IMG/VR virus record: IMGVR_UViG_3300009164_000117
Location: 1 to 48,319 of that record
Reading direction: 5' to 3' (one strand)
Source of the DNA: a virus
Length of the DNA stretch: 48,319 nucleotides
Shown here: piece after piece, positions 36,472 through 46,062 of the stretch
Numbering within the stretch: the stretch's first letter is position 1
How the letters are laid out: the number at the start of each line of letters is the position of its first letter
The notes under the pieces: model-generated
What the model was told of the DNA's origin: nothing
What the model saw: the letters and a program-made list of their open reading frames with translations, nothing else
The model's database searches: none
Position numbers and translations under genes: made by a program

Positions 36472-37225
36472 ATTTATCTTGTTTAGAGAGATTATCTTTT
36501 TCCCAAAGCGGTTGATAATTAGTATAATGACATATTTCACGTAGCGTATTATCGTCATTTATATCAATTAGTTTTGCGAGCGGTTTAATATGATCTAAAT
36601 GCCAACAATACTCACCTCTTGAATGATTATCCCATGTCATACCTTCAACAAATTGTTTCTCAATATGTTGTTTAAACTCTTCTATAGTACAACCTAAATA
36701 TAGAATAGAAGAGTGAGTCTTTGAGACTTGTGCATATTTAACAGCAACTCTAACATGCTCTCGTATATTACATCTTAACTTATACAGTGGATCTTCATTA
36801 TATCTTTTTCTATATTCTCCAGCATTCAGTTGTTTTTTATAACGCTCTGCTGCTAGTAATGTATAGTGCTCTATATTATCGAGACGGTGCTGTTTAATAG
36901 CTATATTACGTGACTGCCTTTGTTCAGGTGTTAAGCTATTATACCACTCCTTTCTTTTTTTACGAGTTATACCTTTTGCTGCTCGATACTCTCGATATTC
37001 TTTTTCGTGTTGTATTTGTTCAGGTGTCTTACCTAGTGTATTATATTTAATTTTGCTTTGTTGTTTTTTAACTTCACGTAAGTCAGGATCTATCCAATAT
37101 CTTACGGTCTCTGGCCAAACGTTAAACTGTTTTTTTACTGACCAAATACCGTGTTCTAGAGCATATGAAATAATTTCTTGTTTTTGTTCATCAGTGAATG
37201 TTTTATTTTTACGATAAGTCTTCAT
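36458..37225 (-). CDS. HNH homing endonuclease, 255 aa
   Basis: Start set at 37225 (MKTYRKNKTFTDEQKQEIIS). The N-terminal HTH-like segment is shared with the methyltransferase downstream. The C-terminal nuclease has CWHLDHIKPLAKLID, then HYTNYQPLWEKDNLSKQDKY, a complete HNH motif. It stands free next to the capsid gene, a common position for phage homing endonucleases. It probably cuts an allele of a nearby gene and spreads by repair. Confidence 0.85.
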   Translation of the reverse strand: MKTYRKNKTFTDEQKQEIISYALEHGIWSVKKQFNVWPETVRYWIDPDLREVKKQQSKIKYNTLGKTPEQIQHEKEYREYRAAKGITRKKRKEWYNSLTPEQRQSRNIAIKQHRLDNIEHYTLLAAERYKKQLNAGEYRKRYNEDPLYKLRCNIREHVRVAVKYAQVSKTHSSILYLGCTIEEFKQHIEKQFVEGMTWDNHSRGEYCWHLDHIKPLAKLIDINDDNTLREICHYTNYQPLWEKDNLSKQDKYDNK

Positions 37226-37304
37226 ATGTATACTTAATACCAACCAACTATATTATATCATATTTATTCAAAATTGCTCTAACATTATTTTAATATATAT
37301 AAGG

Positions 37305-37336
37305 AAACCCACGGGAGAGCAATCTCCCGTGGGTTT
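37305..37336. terminator. Strong hairpin terminator after the capsid gene
   Basis: AAACCCACGGGAGA (37305-37318) and TCTCCCGTGGGTTT (37323-37336) form a perfect 14-bp stem with loop GCAA. It lies 39 bp beyond the gp23 stop and separates it from the HNH gene. Confidence 0.85.
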
Positions 37337-37374
37337 ATTATTATTGATTCTTATAACTCGTTGATTATCAACTA

Positions 37375-38829
37375 TCAGAAGTAGACCGACTGGTTGGCTG
37401 GCGTAAACGCCTGACCAAGACCTTGAATAATTACGACGTGGTAGTAGAGGTTAGCACCAAAAATGTTATCGACTACGCCATAACGTGTAAGCAAGCCAAC
37501 ACGAGGAGCAAAGTCATTAGGACCAATGGTTCTCTGTACCATAATCGGAATATAAGGGCAGTAAATAATACCAGTATCGTAGAATTCAGGACCCTTATAG
37601 CCAAGTAGGGCATACTCAATTCCTTGAGTACGACCGGCAGAGTAGCCGACATCACCATAATAGGTTGAGTTCTGAACTTCGGTACGAGTATCACGATATA
37701 CGCTGAATCGTCCACCAATAGCACCGATCTTCGCAATACCGACTGGCTGTGTGTTTACATCGCCTTGAACAGGTACCCACTGGAATTCAGGGAGCATTTC
37801 AAGTATAGCACAGACACGAGGAGTTGCAACAATGAAGTTAGCAGAGCCACGACGATTACGCGTTGCAATTCTGTTAGCTTCAATAACGATACGTTGATAG
37901 AAGTCTCTGTTACGTTCAACTAACCAACGAGCATCAGCAGAAGCAGGATTCCAGAAGGAATAGCCTACACCAGCAGGAGCGTTAAGGGCAGTTTGAATCA
38001 TCCGCATGATCATTTCACGGTCAATTTCGGCCTGAATTTCATACGACATAGCGTTTGTAATTTCAGAATCGATATCGATACCGTTCATGTTCTTAAGATC
38101 TTGTTCGAGTTCAACGGACCAACGAGCACCTAACCGACGAGTAACAGCTTCAACAGCTGTCTTTTCGAAGGTTACGTTAACCTGTGGAATGTTGTTCTGA
38201 ATTTCGAAGTTCTTAAGAATTTCAGCAACACCGTTATCTTGAGCAGCAAATGTCCAGGCAGCATTGCCTGAAAGAGCTGTAGAAGACACACCAGTGAAGC
38301 GAGTATCAAGATGCTGGTAACCTAATTCGTTTGTACCTTGACCTGAACCGTAAGATAGAGGTTGGTTGTAACGAGTTCCAGGAGCAGAAGCACCACCATC
38401 AACACCACCAGAAGCAAGCCCGGTATTGTCATACTTATAGCGCAAGGCAAAAGCAAGACCGACTGGACCAGACATAGGTTGGACACCGACGATTTCATTC
38501 GAGATGAGTTCAGGGAACGTACGACGAATCATTGGAATAAGGATCTTAGGTAGACGAGAATCACCAGCGGCATAACTGTCTGTACTAGAGATAGAACCAG
38601 GAGGACTATATTGACCTCCTGCATTAGTACCAAAAGCACCACCAGCACCACCAGAAGATTGCTCAAAGCAATATTGCTCTTGGTTCTCAAGAAGTACTGC
38701 TGTACTCCAACGGGTATGCTCGTCTTTAATTTCCTTAATAGAATCAGATTTAAAATCAAGTACTGGCGCCCACTTTTCGAGCAAGCGTGCAGCTTTATTT
38801 TTATCTATAAATGTTTGAGGTTTATTCAT
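37375..38829 (-). CDS. gp23: Major capsid protein, T4 gp23 family
   Basis: Start set at 38829 (MNKPQTFIDKNKAARLLEKW), 5 bp after a late box AATAAATA (38835-38842). Hallmarks: RWSTAVLLENQEQ near the N-terminus (LLE is a candidate gp21 cleavage point), LPKILIPMIRRTFPELISNE and GVQPMSGPVGLAFALRYKY, all typical of gp23. 484 aa, close to T4 gp23 (521). It forms the hexamers of the prolate head after cleavage. Confidence 0.95.
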   Translation of the reverse strand: MNKPQTFIDKNKAARLLEKWAPVLDFKSDSIKEIKDEHTRWSTAVLLENQEQYCFEQSSGGAGGAFGTNAGGQYSPPGSISSTDSYAAGDSRLPKILIPMIRRTFPELISNEIVGVQPMSGPVGLAFALRYKYDNTGLASGGVDGGASAPGTRYNQPLSYGSGQGTNELGYQHLDTRFTGVSSTALSGNAAWTFAAQDNGVAEILKNFEIQNNIPQVNVTFEKTAVEAVTRRLGARWSVELEQDLKNMNGIDIDSEITNAMSYEIQAEIDREMIMRMIQTALNAPAGVGYSFWNPASADARWLVERNRDFYQRIVIEANRIATRNRRGSANFIVATPRVCAILEMLPEFQWVPVQGDVNTQPVGIAKIGAIGGRFSVYRDTRTEVQNSTYYGDVGYSAGRTQGIEYALLGYKGPEFYDTGIIYCPYIPIMVQRTIGPNDFAPRVGLLTRYGVVDNIFGANLYYHVVIIQGLGQAFTPANQSVYF

Positions 38830-38834
38830 ATGTT

Positions 38835-38842
38835 TATTTATT
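38835..38842 (-). promoter_or_regulatory. Late promoter of gp23
   Basis: AATAAATA on the minus strand within TAATAAATAAAC, 5 bp before the ATG. Confidence 0.6.
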
Positions 38843-38933
38843 ATTTCCTTTCTTTTCGACCTCATGAAATGAGAATTATTTTTCTTACTTCATGTTACTC
38901 AGGTGTTGCCACCTCATAATTCCGGATAAATTG

Positions 38934-39782
38934 TTATTTAAAGCGTTGTAGTTCATCAACATACGGGTTTTTATATCGTGATGTTGACTCTTGTTGTATT
39001 TCTTGAGGAGCATCTGCTTTAACCTTACGATTGTCAAATGCTTCTTCCTTTATCATATTTAGTCTTTCTTGATCTTTTCTTTCAAATAACCTTAAAGTAT
39101 AATCAAAGTTTTCTTCAATAAATTTAGGACTCTTATCTCCTAAGACTCTCTTAAGATAATCTTTCTTTTTAGCTGTAAGATGGCTTGTTTTACTTTCGAG
39201 TATTGCATTGGCTTTGGCTTTATTATAATTTTCCTTTATAATAGTATTTTCAGCTTCCAGTTTCGCTACTTTAGTAGTCAATTCAGTAATTTGATTCTTA
39301 CCATCTACTACAGCACCTTTAACAGATTCACTCATAAGAGCTGAGTCAACAGCGAGTACTTTCCTTAAGTTCTGGAGAACAGTAGCTGCTGTACGATTCT
39401 TTGTAGCTTCTAAAATGGCTTCTGCTGGAATAGCTTCATCAATATACTCTTCTAAATAACTAGAAACAGATTCAATAATATTGTCTTTAAAATCTTTTGC
39501 TTTAGTATTAATTTCTGTTTCATATCTATTAACAACATTTAAAAGCTTTTTAGCATTAGAGAGATCAACAGCTTCTATTACTTTTTTTAGCTTCTTAGTA
39601 TGATCAACATCAATAGCAGTTATTAATTGCTCTAGCTTTTCAGCATAAAGACTATCTTGTTCAACTAAAGCAGCTTCAATAAGAAGATCTGTCTTACTTT
39701 GAAAAGCATCTTGAATTGCACTAATAGATTCTTCACTAAGAATCTGCTTTACATCATCTGTTAACATGTTTGTTATTTTCAT
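38934..39782 (-). CDS. gp22: Prohead scaffold protein, T4 gp22-like
   Basis: 282 aa, almost entirely charged coiled coil (DVDHTKKLKKVIEAVDLSNA, KVAKLEAENTIIKENYNKA), and ends NPYVDELQRFK, like the conserved gp22 tail. It lies between gp21 and gp23 as in T4. Serves as the inner core around which the capsid assembles and is then cut by gp21. Confidence 0.88.
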   Translation of the reverse strand: MKITNMLTDDVKQILSEESISAIQDAFQSKTDLLIEAALVEQDSLYAEKLEQLITAIDVDHTKKLKKVIEAVDLSNAKKLLNVVNRYETEINTKAKDFKDNIIESVSSYLEEYIDEAIPAEAILEATKNRTAATVLQNLRKVLAVDSALMSESVKGAVVDGKNQITELTTKVAKLEAENTIIKENYNKAKANAILESKTSHLTAKKKDYLKRVLGDKSPKFIEENFDYTLRLFERKDQERLNMIKEEAFDNRKVKADAPQEIQQESTSRYKNPYVDELQRFK

Positions 39783-39783
39783 A

Positions 39784-40098
39784 CTAGAATAAAGGGGTGT
39801 TAATGGCTTGATCGATTCTATTAGAAATCTTACTCTCGACGGCCTGTACTAAATATTTATTAGCTTGAGCATAATTTTTTGTTGAAAGCGCGTAAATAAA
39901 GTTAGCTATATCAACTGATTCTTTTAAGGCTTTCTTTTTACCTTTTTCTATAGCAGCTGCTCGTTTACCTTCATACTTTGAAATCTTTGAATCTTTGTTA
40001 AGATCAGCTTTCGGATTTATTTTAGCCTTGCCTTTTACCACCATTTTCTTTTTGGCAATCACCTTAGCAGGTTTTTTGTTTTTTTTAAGTTTAGCCAT
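39784..40098 (-). CDS. Prohead core protein, gp67/gp68-like, with an EF-hand loop
   Basis: 104 aa. The very basic N-terminal half (LKKNKKPAKVIAKKKMVVKG) contains DLNKDSKISKYE, a perfect 12-residue EF-hand calcium-loop pattern (acidic or polar residues at 1, 3 and 5, Glu at 12). The C-terminus FIYALSTKNYAQANKYLVQA, then ESKISNRI, matches gp68-type core proteins. Late box TATAAATA at 40104-40111. One bp from gp22. Confidence 0.72.
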   Translation of the reverse strand: MAKLKKNKKPAKVIAKKKMVVKGKAKINPKADLNKDSKISKYEGKRAAAIEKGKKKALKESVDIANFIYALSTKNYAQANKYLVQAVESKISNRIDQAINTPLF

Positions 40099-40103
40099 AT
40101 ATT

Positions 40104-40111
40104 TATTTATA
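40104..40111 (-). promoter_or_regulatory. Late promoter of the core/scaffold genes
   Basis: TATAAATA on the minus strand, 5 bp before the ATG of the 104-aa core protein. Confidence 0.65.
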
Positions 40112-40140
40112 CTTTATTATCGTTTTATACTCTATGCTTC

Positions 40141-40806
40141 TTAAAAATTACTAATAAATTTTAAAATTTGCTCTCTAAGATATGCATCAACATCTTTCGT
40201 AGGTAATTTACCTACGCTCTTTTCAAATTTAGCATATGCTTCTTCATATTTACCGCTATCAGCTAATACCCATTGCTTAGATTCAAGTATACCATTAACA
40301 AATGCTTTAGGAAAAGATGGATCAGCGACACAATCTACAGCAACAAGTCTCATGTTACGTACAACATTATGTCCTCTTGATTCTTCTAAGGTACCTAACG
40401 CACGCGAAGACATACCTACTTTTACACCATCGTTAATTAAAGATCTTACTATTTGACCACAGGGTGTAGTTAGTACTTTTGACTTACCGAAAAATACATT
40501 GTCTTGTTCATATAGTTCTGTAACAATATGACATGCTCTTTCAAGATCAACATCAGCAGATGCAGGGTGATTAAGCTCGCCCATCGCGCGTCCTGGTGTT
40601 ATCATCTCCTCATTATATCTCTTTACTTCACCTCTTAGCTCGTCTATGGGATACAGTCTCTTATTCTTATTAACTCCTTCTGCCATCATATATGGACCTT
40701 TTATATATAAAGTTGATGGTGTTTTTCTATTAGTTTCTTCTAAAATGTATTCAAAATTGTCTTCTAAGGCAGGTTTTTCAACAAGAAGGTTAAGTTTTAA
40801 GGGCAT
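40141..40806 (-). CDS. gp21: Prohead maturation protease, T4 gp21
   Basis: Serine protease of the phage/herpesvirus prohead family. GELNHPASADVD carries the catalytic His, and VGMSSRALG carries the catalytic Ser. 221 aa, close to T4 gp21. It cleaves scaffold, core, capsid and internal proteins after I/L-x-E. Late box TATAAATA at 40813-40820. The start MPLKLNLLVEKPALEDNFEY follows that box directly. Confidence 0.93.
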   Translation of the reverse strand: MPLKLNLLVEKPALEDNFEYILEETNRKTPSTLYIKGPYMMAEGVNKNKRLYPIDELRGEVKRYNEEMITPGRAMGELNHPASADVDLERACHIVTELYEQDNVFFGKSKVLTTPCGQIVRSLINDGVKVGMSSRALGTLEESRGHNVVRNMRLVAVDCVADPSFPKAFVNGILESKQWVLADSGKYEEAYAKFEKSVGKLPTKDVDAYLREQILKFISNF

Positions 40807-40926
40807 ATATTTTATTTATATCATTTTATAATTTTATAAAGGTTTTATTCATTATTGTAGATACACTAAAAAAATAATTTAACTATAAAGTCGTAAATGA
40901 CTGTCTATAGTATATAATTACTATAT

Positions 40927-42597
40927 ATGGCTAGACTTACCCAAGAAGAATTTGTTGCAAGATGTAATGTAAAGCATAATAATCAATATAACTATTCAAA
41001 AACTCTATACACTACAACAAGAGATAAAATAATAGTAACTTGCGTACATCATGGAGATTTTTTTGTACTAGCAGATAATCATTTAAGGAAGAGTGGTTGT
41101 CCTAAATGTGGTACTCAACTAGGTGCTAAATCTACAACCCTATCATACACAGAATTTGTTAATAAAGTTTCTGATACTGATCGCTTAAATTTACTATTTT
41201 ATGAAGCTGATTATATAAATTCACGTACACCTATAACAGTTATATGTAAGAAGCATAACTACGAATTTAAGCAAAAGCCATACGATATATATACAAATCG
41301 AACTAAATGTAAACATTGTTTGTTTGAGAAACTCTCTAATAAAAGCCGAAGTAATAATCAAGATTTTATTATGAAAGCTCGTGAGATCTATAATGATAGA
41401 TATCTATATGATAATATAGTATATACTTGTAATACTGAAGCTGTTAATATTACTTGTAAACAACACGGTATATATAGTATTACGCCAAAAGAATTTTTAC
41501 GTGGATATCATTGTAAAAAATGCATGAAGCAAGATTTATTAAAAAAGAATAGTACTATGTTTTTTAATACGTTTAAAGATAAATGGCCTAATTATACTAT
41601 TAAGTCAGAGTATAATGGATGTTATTCTCCGATACTTATAAATTGTAACTTACACGGTGATTTTTATGCATCTCCTGAGCAATCTCGAACCTCACAAGAT
41701 ATATGTGATAGCTGCCGCGTTTATAGAGGCTCACAACAAGAGTTAAAAATTACTAATTTATTAGATAAATATAACATAGAATATCAGAAACATAAAAAAA
41801 TTAAAGGTGCTAAGGGTATGTTTGAGATAGATATTTTCTTGCCTAAACAAAATATCGCAATAGAAGTAAATGGATTATACTGGCACCGTGATCGAGATAA
41901 TGGTAAATATTCAAAAGATTATCATTTAAATAAAACAGCTACTTGCTTTGAGCAAGGTATTACACTCTTACATTTTTATGATACTGAAATTGATACAAAG
42001 TTTTCGATTATTAAGTCAATCTTAGAAAATAAATTAAATCTCAATACACGTAAGGTACATGGTAGAAAAACGATTATTAAATATGTATCTAATGTAGAAA
42101 AGAAAATGTTCTTAGACACATATCATATGCAAGGCAATGATAGAGCTTCGATATGTATTGGATTATATTATAATGATGAGTTGTTATCTATTATGACATT
42201 TGGTACACGAAAAATTACCGGTTCAGTAGATCATGAACTTTTAAGATACTGCGTAAAATCAGGAGTAAATGTAGTAGGAGGATTCTCTAAACTTATTAAA
42301 TTCTATAGCAAACAACACAATATTACTACTATTAAGACATATGCAGATAAACGATATAGTCGAGGTCATGTATATAATATAAATGGGTTTAAGCATTTAC
42401 GTGATTCTGCTCCCTCATATTGGTATTTTAATACTAAAGCATATAAGTTACACCACCGCTATAATTTTGCAAAACATTTACTAAAAAACAAATTAGAAAA
42501 CTATGATGAAAATAAAACAGAGTATGAAAATATGCGAGACAACAATTACTTTAGAGTTTGGGATTGTGGGCACTGTGTATTTGAGTACACCGTCTAG
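40927..42597 (+). CDS. Free-standing homing-type endonuclease with four zinc modules, 556 aa
   Basis: Four DUF723-like units (xxFxxxCxxxH...YxYS, C-x2-C) with Cys pairs at 58/61, 128/131, 196/199 and 260/263, then a PD-(D/E)xK nuclease core FEIDIFLPKQNIAIEVNGLYWH (Glu300, Asp302, Glu313). The C-terminal domain (about 380-556) is DNA-binding-like (FGTRKITGSVDHELLRYCVK). It is the only plus-strand gene inside the minus-strand head block, which fits insertion as a mobile gene between gp21 and the neck genes. Confidence 0.8.
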   Translation: MARLTQEEFVARCNVKHNNQYNYSKTLYTTTRDKIIVTCVHHGDFFVLADNHLRKSGCPKCGTQLGAKSTTLSYTEFVNKVSDTDRLNLLFYEADYINSRTPITVICKKHNYEFKQKPYDIYTNRTKCKHCLFEKLSNKSRSNNQDFIMKAREIYNDRYLYDNIVYTCNTEAVNITCKQHGIYSITPKEFLRGYHCKKCMKQDLLKKNSTMFFNTFKDKWPNYTIKSEYNGCYSPILINCNLHGDFYASPEQSRTSQDICDSCRVYRGSQQELKITNLLDKYNIEYQKHKKIKGAKGMFEIDIFLPKQNIAIEVNGLYWHRDRDNGKYSKDYHLNKTATCFEQGITLLHFYDTEIDTKFSIIKSILENKLNLNTRKVHGRKTIIKYVSNVEKKMFLDTYHMQGNDRASICIGLYYNDELLSIMTFGTRKITGSVDHELLRYCVKSGVNVVGGFSKLIKFYSKQHNITTIKTYADKRYSRGHVYNINGFKHLRDSAPSYWYFNTKAYKLHHRYNFAKHLLKNKLENYDENKTEYENMRDNNYFRVWDCGHCVFEYTV

Positions 42598-42602
42598 TTT
42601 AT

Positions 42603-43052
42603 TTAATTTTTTAACTCTTTCTCTGTTAATATAAGAAAATTAAGTTTATTCTTCTTACAATACTCATTAGCACTCTCCCACTTTGCTTGATTTACTATAT
42701 ATTGAGCTTGATCATATACTAAGTGTTGTTTTTTTCTGTACTTAGTAGTAGGGGGTAATGTCTGTTTAAAAGGTTTTATTTCTATAAGATATTTCTTTAT
42801 CACCGTACCTTCACGAATCGCAACATAATTATCGACATAATATCGATGCATTTTACCGTCTACAGGGCTTATGTATGGTATTATTACGTTTTCACTTCCC
42901 CATTGAATTATATTAGGATTAAAGTCACAAAATCTAAAGAATTTTAATTCTAGACCAGAGCGATATATAGCCTTAGATCCTATTAATTTATTAGGATATT
43001 TAGGCTTGTAAATGCCTTGCTTGTACTTTGGATTATTAGGTATATTATTCAT
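42603..43052 (-). CDS. gp4: Head completion protein, T4 gp4-like
   Basis: 149 aa with YRSGLELKFFRFCDFNPNII, QWGSENVIIPYISPVDGKMH and YLIEIKPFKQT, which follow T4 gp4 nearly residue by residue. VDNY...EIK is a TnsA/PD-(D/E)xK-type nuclease core. gp4 finishes the packaged head before tail joining. It overlaps the gp13-like gene by 4 bp. Confidence 0.88.
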   Translation of the reverse strand: MNNIPNNPKYKQGIYKPKYPNKLIGSKAIYRSGLELKFFRFCDFNPNIIQWGSENVIIPYISPVDGKMHRYYVDNYVAIREGTVIKKYLIEIKPFKQTLPPTTKYRKKQHLVYDQAQYIVNQAKWESANEYCKKNKLNFLILTEKELKN

Positions 43053-44194
43053 CCTACGAAAAATAGCGTTGGATCCGCGTCTCCCGCTCCTGGAGAAGCT
43101 CCTTCTAATAACATTTTTTCGAGTGCGTCTCTTTCACCTATACCTTCGGCTAATAAGTCAGTGTTAAGAGAGCCACCACCGAGTAATGACACTCCTGTGA
43201 ACTTACCTCGAACTCTTCCAATTACTATCTTGCATAGAGCAGATGCATATTTATATACCCATTGCTCTTTAATTAAATCTCTAATAGGTCGCTCTACATA
43301 ACAGGTTATAACACCATAAAAACGACTTACATTAGGTTGCGGATACATTTGCATATATTGAGTACGTGGATTAAAGCTAATATCTTTTCTTGTCGCTAGC
43401 ATTTTTTCACGTGTATCAATAAACTCCTTAACAGTATACCACGATACTAAATCGAATCCAAAATTACCTAAAGCATAACTAAAATAAGTTTGTTGCGCGA
43501 GTGTTTGCTCAAGTGTAAATAGAGTATTAACTCCATTAGATGAACCTTCTTCAAATTCAGTCACATCAATAACTTTCCTATAATCCATTATATCATAATC
43601 AAAAGCATTATTATATGTGGTTACTGTTGTTGGTTCACTTTGTTTGGTTAATACTCTCTGCTTAGTCGGTGTAAAATAAGAAGATAAACTTGTATTAAAA
43701 CTTGTAATACTGCTATATATAGTTTGATCTATAATATCAAACGCATCCATATTAATGGTAAATACACTTGATAAAGAAGAAGATGATGCAAAAACTGATG
43801 TAGGTACTTCAGTGGTTATAACATATACAGCGCTAGGAGTTTCAGCTGTAAATCCCATACTCGGACTAGGAGGAGACTGTGCTAGTTTTTGTGCTTGAGT
43901 ATAAGATGAGTTTGAGATTGTAAATAAATGATCGAGACGAATACCTTTATTTTTTTCGTATAACTGCGAATCAAAAATTAAAAACTCTTGAGTATACCCA
44001 GCGTACTTAGAGAACATTTCAATAGCTATTTGAATATTCTCAAATAGTTGATCTTGATGTATTTCGAGAGAGATTAAGGGCCAGCCTAAAGATCTCTTTA
44101 TTCTATCACCTAACTGCTGAAACGATTCAATCTTATTACTTAAATTCGTAGATAAGAAAGCAGATACAGGTTTTACTTCACATACTAATGCCAT
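43049..44194 (-). CDS. gp13: Neck protein, T4 gp13-like, 381 aa
   Basis: N-terminal DRIKRSLGWPLISLEIHQDQ aligns with LKDVILRRLGAPIINVELT of T4 gp13. The C-terminal WVYKYASALCKIVIGRVRGK, GVSLLGGGSLNTDLLAEG and final PTLFFVG align with the gp13 end (WVKDWATALAKEL, PFGILVG). The middle about 130 residues (Ser/Thr-rich) are an insertion relative to T4 (309 aa). Late box TATAAATA at 44200-44207. Confidence 0.85.
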   Translation of the reverse strand: MALVCEVKPVSAFLSTNLSNKIESFQQLGDRIKRSLGWPLISLEIHQDQLFENIQIAIEMFSKYAGYTQEFLIFDSQLYEKNKGIRLDHLFTISNSSYTQAQKLAQSPPSPSMGFTAETPSAVYVITTEVPTSVFASSSSLSSVFTINMDAFDIIDQTIYSSITSFNTSLSSYFTPTKQRVLTKQSEPTTVTTYNNAFDYDIMDYRKVIDVTEFEEGSSNGVNTLFTLEQTLAQQTYFSYALGNFGFDLVSWYTVKEFIDTREKMLATRKDISFNPRTQYMQMYPQPNVSRFYGVITCYVERPIRDLIKEQWVYKYASALCKIVIGRVRGKFTGVSLLGGGSLNTDLLAEGIGERDALEKMLLEGASPGAGDADPTLFFVG

Positions 44195-44220
44195 GTAAGT
44201 ATTTATAGCTCACATCAATA

Positions 44221-46032
44221 TCAAGCTGTAGGAGCTTCAGAAGTTTCTGCAGGCTCAGGAGGAGCTTCAGGTACTGTTCCTGCTCCGGCACCAGCTCCAG
44301 ATGTATCTGCAGGACCACCTCCAAAGTCAGGCGGCATGCCAGGTGTTGCTCCAGCGCCCCCTGGCATACCTGGTTCAGCTCCTTCACCGGCACCAAGATC
44401 ACCAGCTACCATAACTTCTTTCCAAGCAGGTCCTGATGCAGAGATTTGCGCTAACTCCCATTGGAATTCTGCATCTTTACGTAAGAATTCTCTATTTGCA
44501 AGAATGTCATGATCTTTCCAGCCAAGATATTTTTTTTGTGCAAATGTTGCTGATATAAATTCATCTGTTGCAAAGTTAGAGTAAGTTTTCTGTTTAAGCT
44601 CTAGTCTTTGACTTTCACGCATTTCGTAAAAGTTAGTAGGTACATTAAACTCAACCTCTAAATTATTTTGGTCTAAATCATACTGTTCCCACAATCCCTT
44701 TAACTTGAGATGAATCATAAAGCCTTTCTTAAGGCTTGCTGCAAATCTTTGCTGCTGCCTAATAACAAACTTAGCGAATTTTAATTCTTCTCTTAATATC
44801 TCTGTACCATCTTTAAACGAGTCTTCTGGATCTAGTCTCGAAGAAGGTACTTTAAGAGAGCGATATAGCTTTTTAACAAAGTACATTAAGTCAGCTAATT
44901 CTCCAAGATTAGCGCCACCAGGTAATTGAGTAACAGATGTACCTTCAGATCCTTGTCTTTTTGCAAACCAAAAAGCATCGAGCATTGATTGTGGATTAAA
45001 TTTCTTAACCACATCGTTTTGATCCATATCAAAAGTCTTCTTAGACCAGTAGTTTTGAATCAACTTGCGCATATATGCTTCAGCCTTTGGTGGGGGCATA
45101 TTACCAGTATCAACGTTAAATACTAACCGCTCCGGTGCACGAACAAGTCTGTATATAACAATAGAGTCTTCAATTAAAGAAAGTTGTCTATAAGGTCGTC
45201 GAGCATTTTCTAAAAACGGTATAACAAAGGTCTTAGACTCATTAAACACACCTGAATTAGTATATATAATTTGATTTTCCTCCATAGGAACAAAATCAAC
45301 TCTTTCAATCTTATTAGGAGTGTTAGGACTGTATACAGGTTTTCTATAAACATACCCCTTAATTAGCATATTTTGTAAATTAGTGTATACTGGGTCAATT
45401 AATTCACAAGGTAAATTAATAACTCCTAAGATACCCTCTTTTAAATAATCTTGATGTATTATAAGCTCAAAAAATAATTCACCTTCTATTAATAATTGTC
45501 TAAAAAATTGCCAACCTCTATTTTTAAGATCAAAATATTCAATATATTTCTCAAATTCATCATCTATAATCTCTCTTTCTCTAACTGTTAAATCATGAGC
45601 CTTAATAGATAAATTAACTATATTAGAGTTTTCATCTACATTAATCGTTTCATCACATATTTCATCTAACGCATCTACTACTTCAGCAGCAGCAGCAATT
45701 ACTCTATAGTCTCTTATTCTTGCACCTTTATCCTGCTGTATATTTGCATACATTACATCTCCAAAAGATGTATCTTTACTAAACTCACCTATAAGTGAAT
45801 TATTTGAAGTTACTGACGATACTGAATTTCTTATAAGAGCTTCAGATCTGTTCATCTGTAGCTTTTTAAAGTATTTATATTTTGGATTTAAAGCGTCATT
45901 ATCTTGCGATATATTCGAGTAGGGTAATTTATTCTGAATAAAATTAGTTAAATTTCTACCAAACGTAGAAGATCTACCATCATTTTGAGTATATGACTTA
46001 TTAGAATTAGAAGTAGTAGATGTATCTGACAT
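44221..46032 (-). CDS. gp20: Portal protein, T4 gp20
   Basis: 603 aa. YRVIAAAAEVVDALDEICDE, LVRAPERLVFNVDTGNMPPP and AEAYMRKLIQNYWSKKTFD are the classic gp20 portal signatures. The C-terminal about 60 residues are Gly/Pro/Ala-rich and low complexity, absent from T4. Forms the dodecameric ring for DNA packaging and tail attachment. Late box GATAAATA at 46040-46047. Confidence 0.95.
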   Translation of the reverse strand: MSDTSTTSNSNKSYTQNDGRSSTFGRNLTNFIQNKLPYSNISQDNDALNPKYKYFKKLQMNRSEALIRNSVSSVTSNNSLIGEFSKDTSFGDVMYANIQQDKGARIRDYRVIAAAAEVVDALDEICDETINVDENSNIVNLSIKAHDLTVREREIIDDEFEKYIEYFDLKNRGWQFFRQLLIEGELFFELIIHQDYLKEGILGVINLPCELIDPVYTNLQNMLIKGYVYRKPVYSPNTPNKIERVDFVPMEENQIIYTNSGVFNESKTFVIPFLENARRPYRQLSLIEDSIVIYRLVRAPERLVFNVDTGNMPPPKAEAYMRKLIQNYWSKKTFDMDQNDVVKKFNPQSMLDAFWFAKRQGSEGTSVTQLPGGANLGELADLMYFVKKLYRSLKVPSSRLDPEDSFKDGTEILREELKFAKFVIRQQQRFAASLKKGFMIHLKLKGLWEQYDLDQNNLEVEFNVPTNFYEMRESQRLELKQKTYSNFATDEFISATFAQKKYLGWKDHDILANREFLRKDAEFQWELAQISASGPAWKEVMVAGDLGAGEGAEPGMPGGAGATPGMPPDFGGGPADTSGAGAGAGTVPEAPPEPAETSEAPTA

Positions 46033-46062
46033 TATTAATTATTTATCTATACTATTAAGTAA

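Noticed and set aside
44178-44402. Leu/Gln-rich 74-aa ORF over the portal C-terminus
   Set aside because: It is a shadow of the Gly/Pro/Ala-rich tail of gp20 in another frame.
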